In this document: in pieces, positions 13,955 through 14,381 of the stretch | Layout: every line of letters starts with the position of its first letter | Position numbering within the stretch: the stretch's first letter is position 1 | Source of the DNA: JANQLU01 sp964434955 | GTDB taxonomy: Bacteria; Planctomycetota; Planctomycetia; Pirellulales; Pirellulaceae | Length of the DNA: 14,381 nucleotides | Direction of reading: 5' to 3' | Assembly (NCBI GenBank): GCA_964434955.1 | Contig: CAYSXI010000142.1 | Coordinates: forward strand, 1 to 14,381 | Translations under genes and position numbers: made by a program | The notes under the pieces: model-generated | Database searches by the model: none | Seen by the model: the letters and a program-made list of their open reading frames with translations, nothing else | What the model was told of the DNA's origin: nothing

Positions 13955-14231
13955 GAAGCTTGATCGCGGTGACGCCATCTCCAAAGGAGTAGCTCAATTT
14001 ATTCCTCGCCACCGGAAAAAAATTCGGTCAGCCGAGGGCGACTTCGTGTCCGGTCGCTGGTTCCAACGTTTGTAACGATTGAGGTAGGAATCCCACTCGA
14101 TTTGCCGGCTTCGCAGAGCCAACAGGGACCTCAAACAAACGAATCAAATCCTATTTTTGAAAGATTCTAACGGTTGAAGAAACCGGGGCAGATCTGGCAA
14201 GCAAGTTTCGAAACTCGACGAATTGGAAGTC
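13909..14231. other. Divergent control region between paralogue 2 and the probable exosortase
   Basis: These 323 nt must carry both promoters. Apart from the leader hairpin next to paralogue 2 and the CTCC-AAA-GGAG palindrome at 13979-13989, I see no clear -35/-10 pair and no -24/-12 (RpoN) match such as those described for PEP-CTERM genes in other bacteria. No ORF or RNA gene is recognised. Confidence 0.5.
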
Positions 14232-14381
14232 ATGATTGGGGGCAATGACGATAAGCGGATAAAGCTATTCTCGCGGGCCTGTTTGTTGATTGCTCTGGCA
14301 TGCATCGCGATGTGGCACGTGTGGGCCGATATCGTTCAAATTGCAATTCGAGATCCGGAAGCAAGTCACATTTTTTTGGTG
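14232..14381 (+). CDS. Probable exosortase, N-terminal 50 residues (cut by window edge)
   Basis: From the ATG at 14232 the frame stays open for 50 codons to the window end. It reads as a short charged start (NDDKRIKLFSR), a membrane helix (ACLLIALACIAMWHVW), a periplasmic-type loop, and DPEASHIFLV. Exosortases typically begin with a helix ending in a W-x-x-W-like segment, followed by a D-x-x-x-S-H-g-x-L-V motif at the start of the next helix, and this fits well. The family are integral membrane Cys/Arg/His transpeptidases that process PEP-CTERM-type tails. The catalytic residues lie beyond the window, so the call rests on this motif and on the adjacent substrate-like gene. A GGAAG lies only 2 nt before the ATG, too close for a good ribosome site. 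Confidence 0.65.
   Translation, partial: MIGGNDDKRIKLFSRACLLIALACIAMWHVWADIVQIAIRDPEASHIFLV

Noticed and set aside
13909..14231. RpoN (-24/-12) promoter for the PEP-CTERM-type genes
   Set aside because: No TGGCAC-N5-TTGC-like match with correct GG/GC spacing was found on either strand near the two paralogues.

Overview
The window looks like a chromosomal segment of a planctomycete, probably Pirellulales-like. This is inferred from the gene mix: a soluble Hanks-type Ser/Thr kinase, proteins with PEP-CTERM/VPLPA-type tails beside the start of an exosortase, a large secreted GH2-type glycosidase, few clear Shine-Dalgarno sites and several GTG/TTG starts. No phylogenetic marker is present, so the assignment is tentative. 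No tRNA, rRNA, insertion sequence, integrase or CRISPR array was seen.

Left part (1-2707, minus strand): a compact cluster read folE2, MazG-like pyrophosphohydrolase, QueD/PTPS, histone-deacetylase-like hydrolase. The last gene overlaps queD by 4 nt and runs off the left edge. FolE2 makes 7,8-dihydroneopterin triphosphate, which is the QueD/PTPS substrate, so the core of the cluster is pterin synthesis (queuosine and/or folate). The roles of the MazG and deacetylase proteins in it are open.

Middle (3009-5930): divergent from folE2 are a D-2-hydroxyacid dehydrogenase (TTG start with a good ribosome site) and a soluble Ser/Thr protein kinase (TTG start), both on plus. A 75-residue protein of unknown function lies convergent to the kinase. 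Its start codon sits inside a decaying tandem-repeat tract.

Right part (6222-13908, minus strand): a secreted 1122-residue GH2-like glycosidase, a soluble GAF-PAS-histidine kinase-receiver hybrid whose last codons and stop are duplicated in tandem, and two closely related secreted proteins with exosortase-type C-termini. The two are separated by a good intrinsic terminator. At the right edge, on plus and divergent from the second secreted protein, is the N-terminus of a probable exosortase.

The most interesting signal is in the leaders of the two secreted paralogues. Each has TGCCCC, exactly 29 nt, GGGGCA, then a GTG start 4-5 nt later. The GGGG is the apparent ribosome-binding site and can pair with the upstream CCCC, although the loop sequences have largely diverged. 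This suggests a shared translation-control hairpin for an exosortase-processed surface protein family, and it also fixes the start of the first paralogue.
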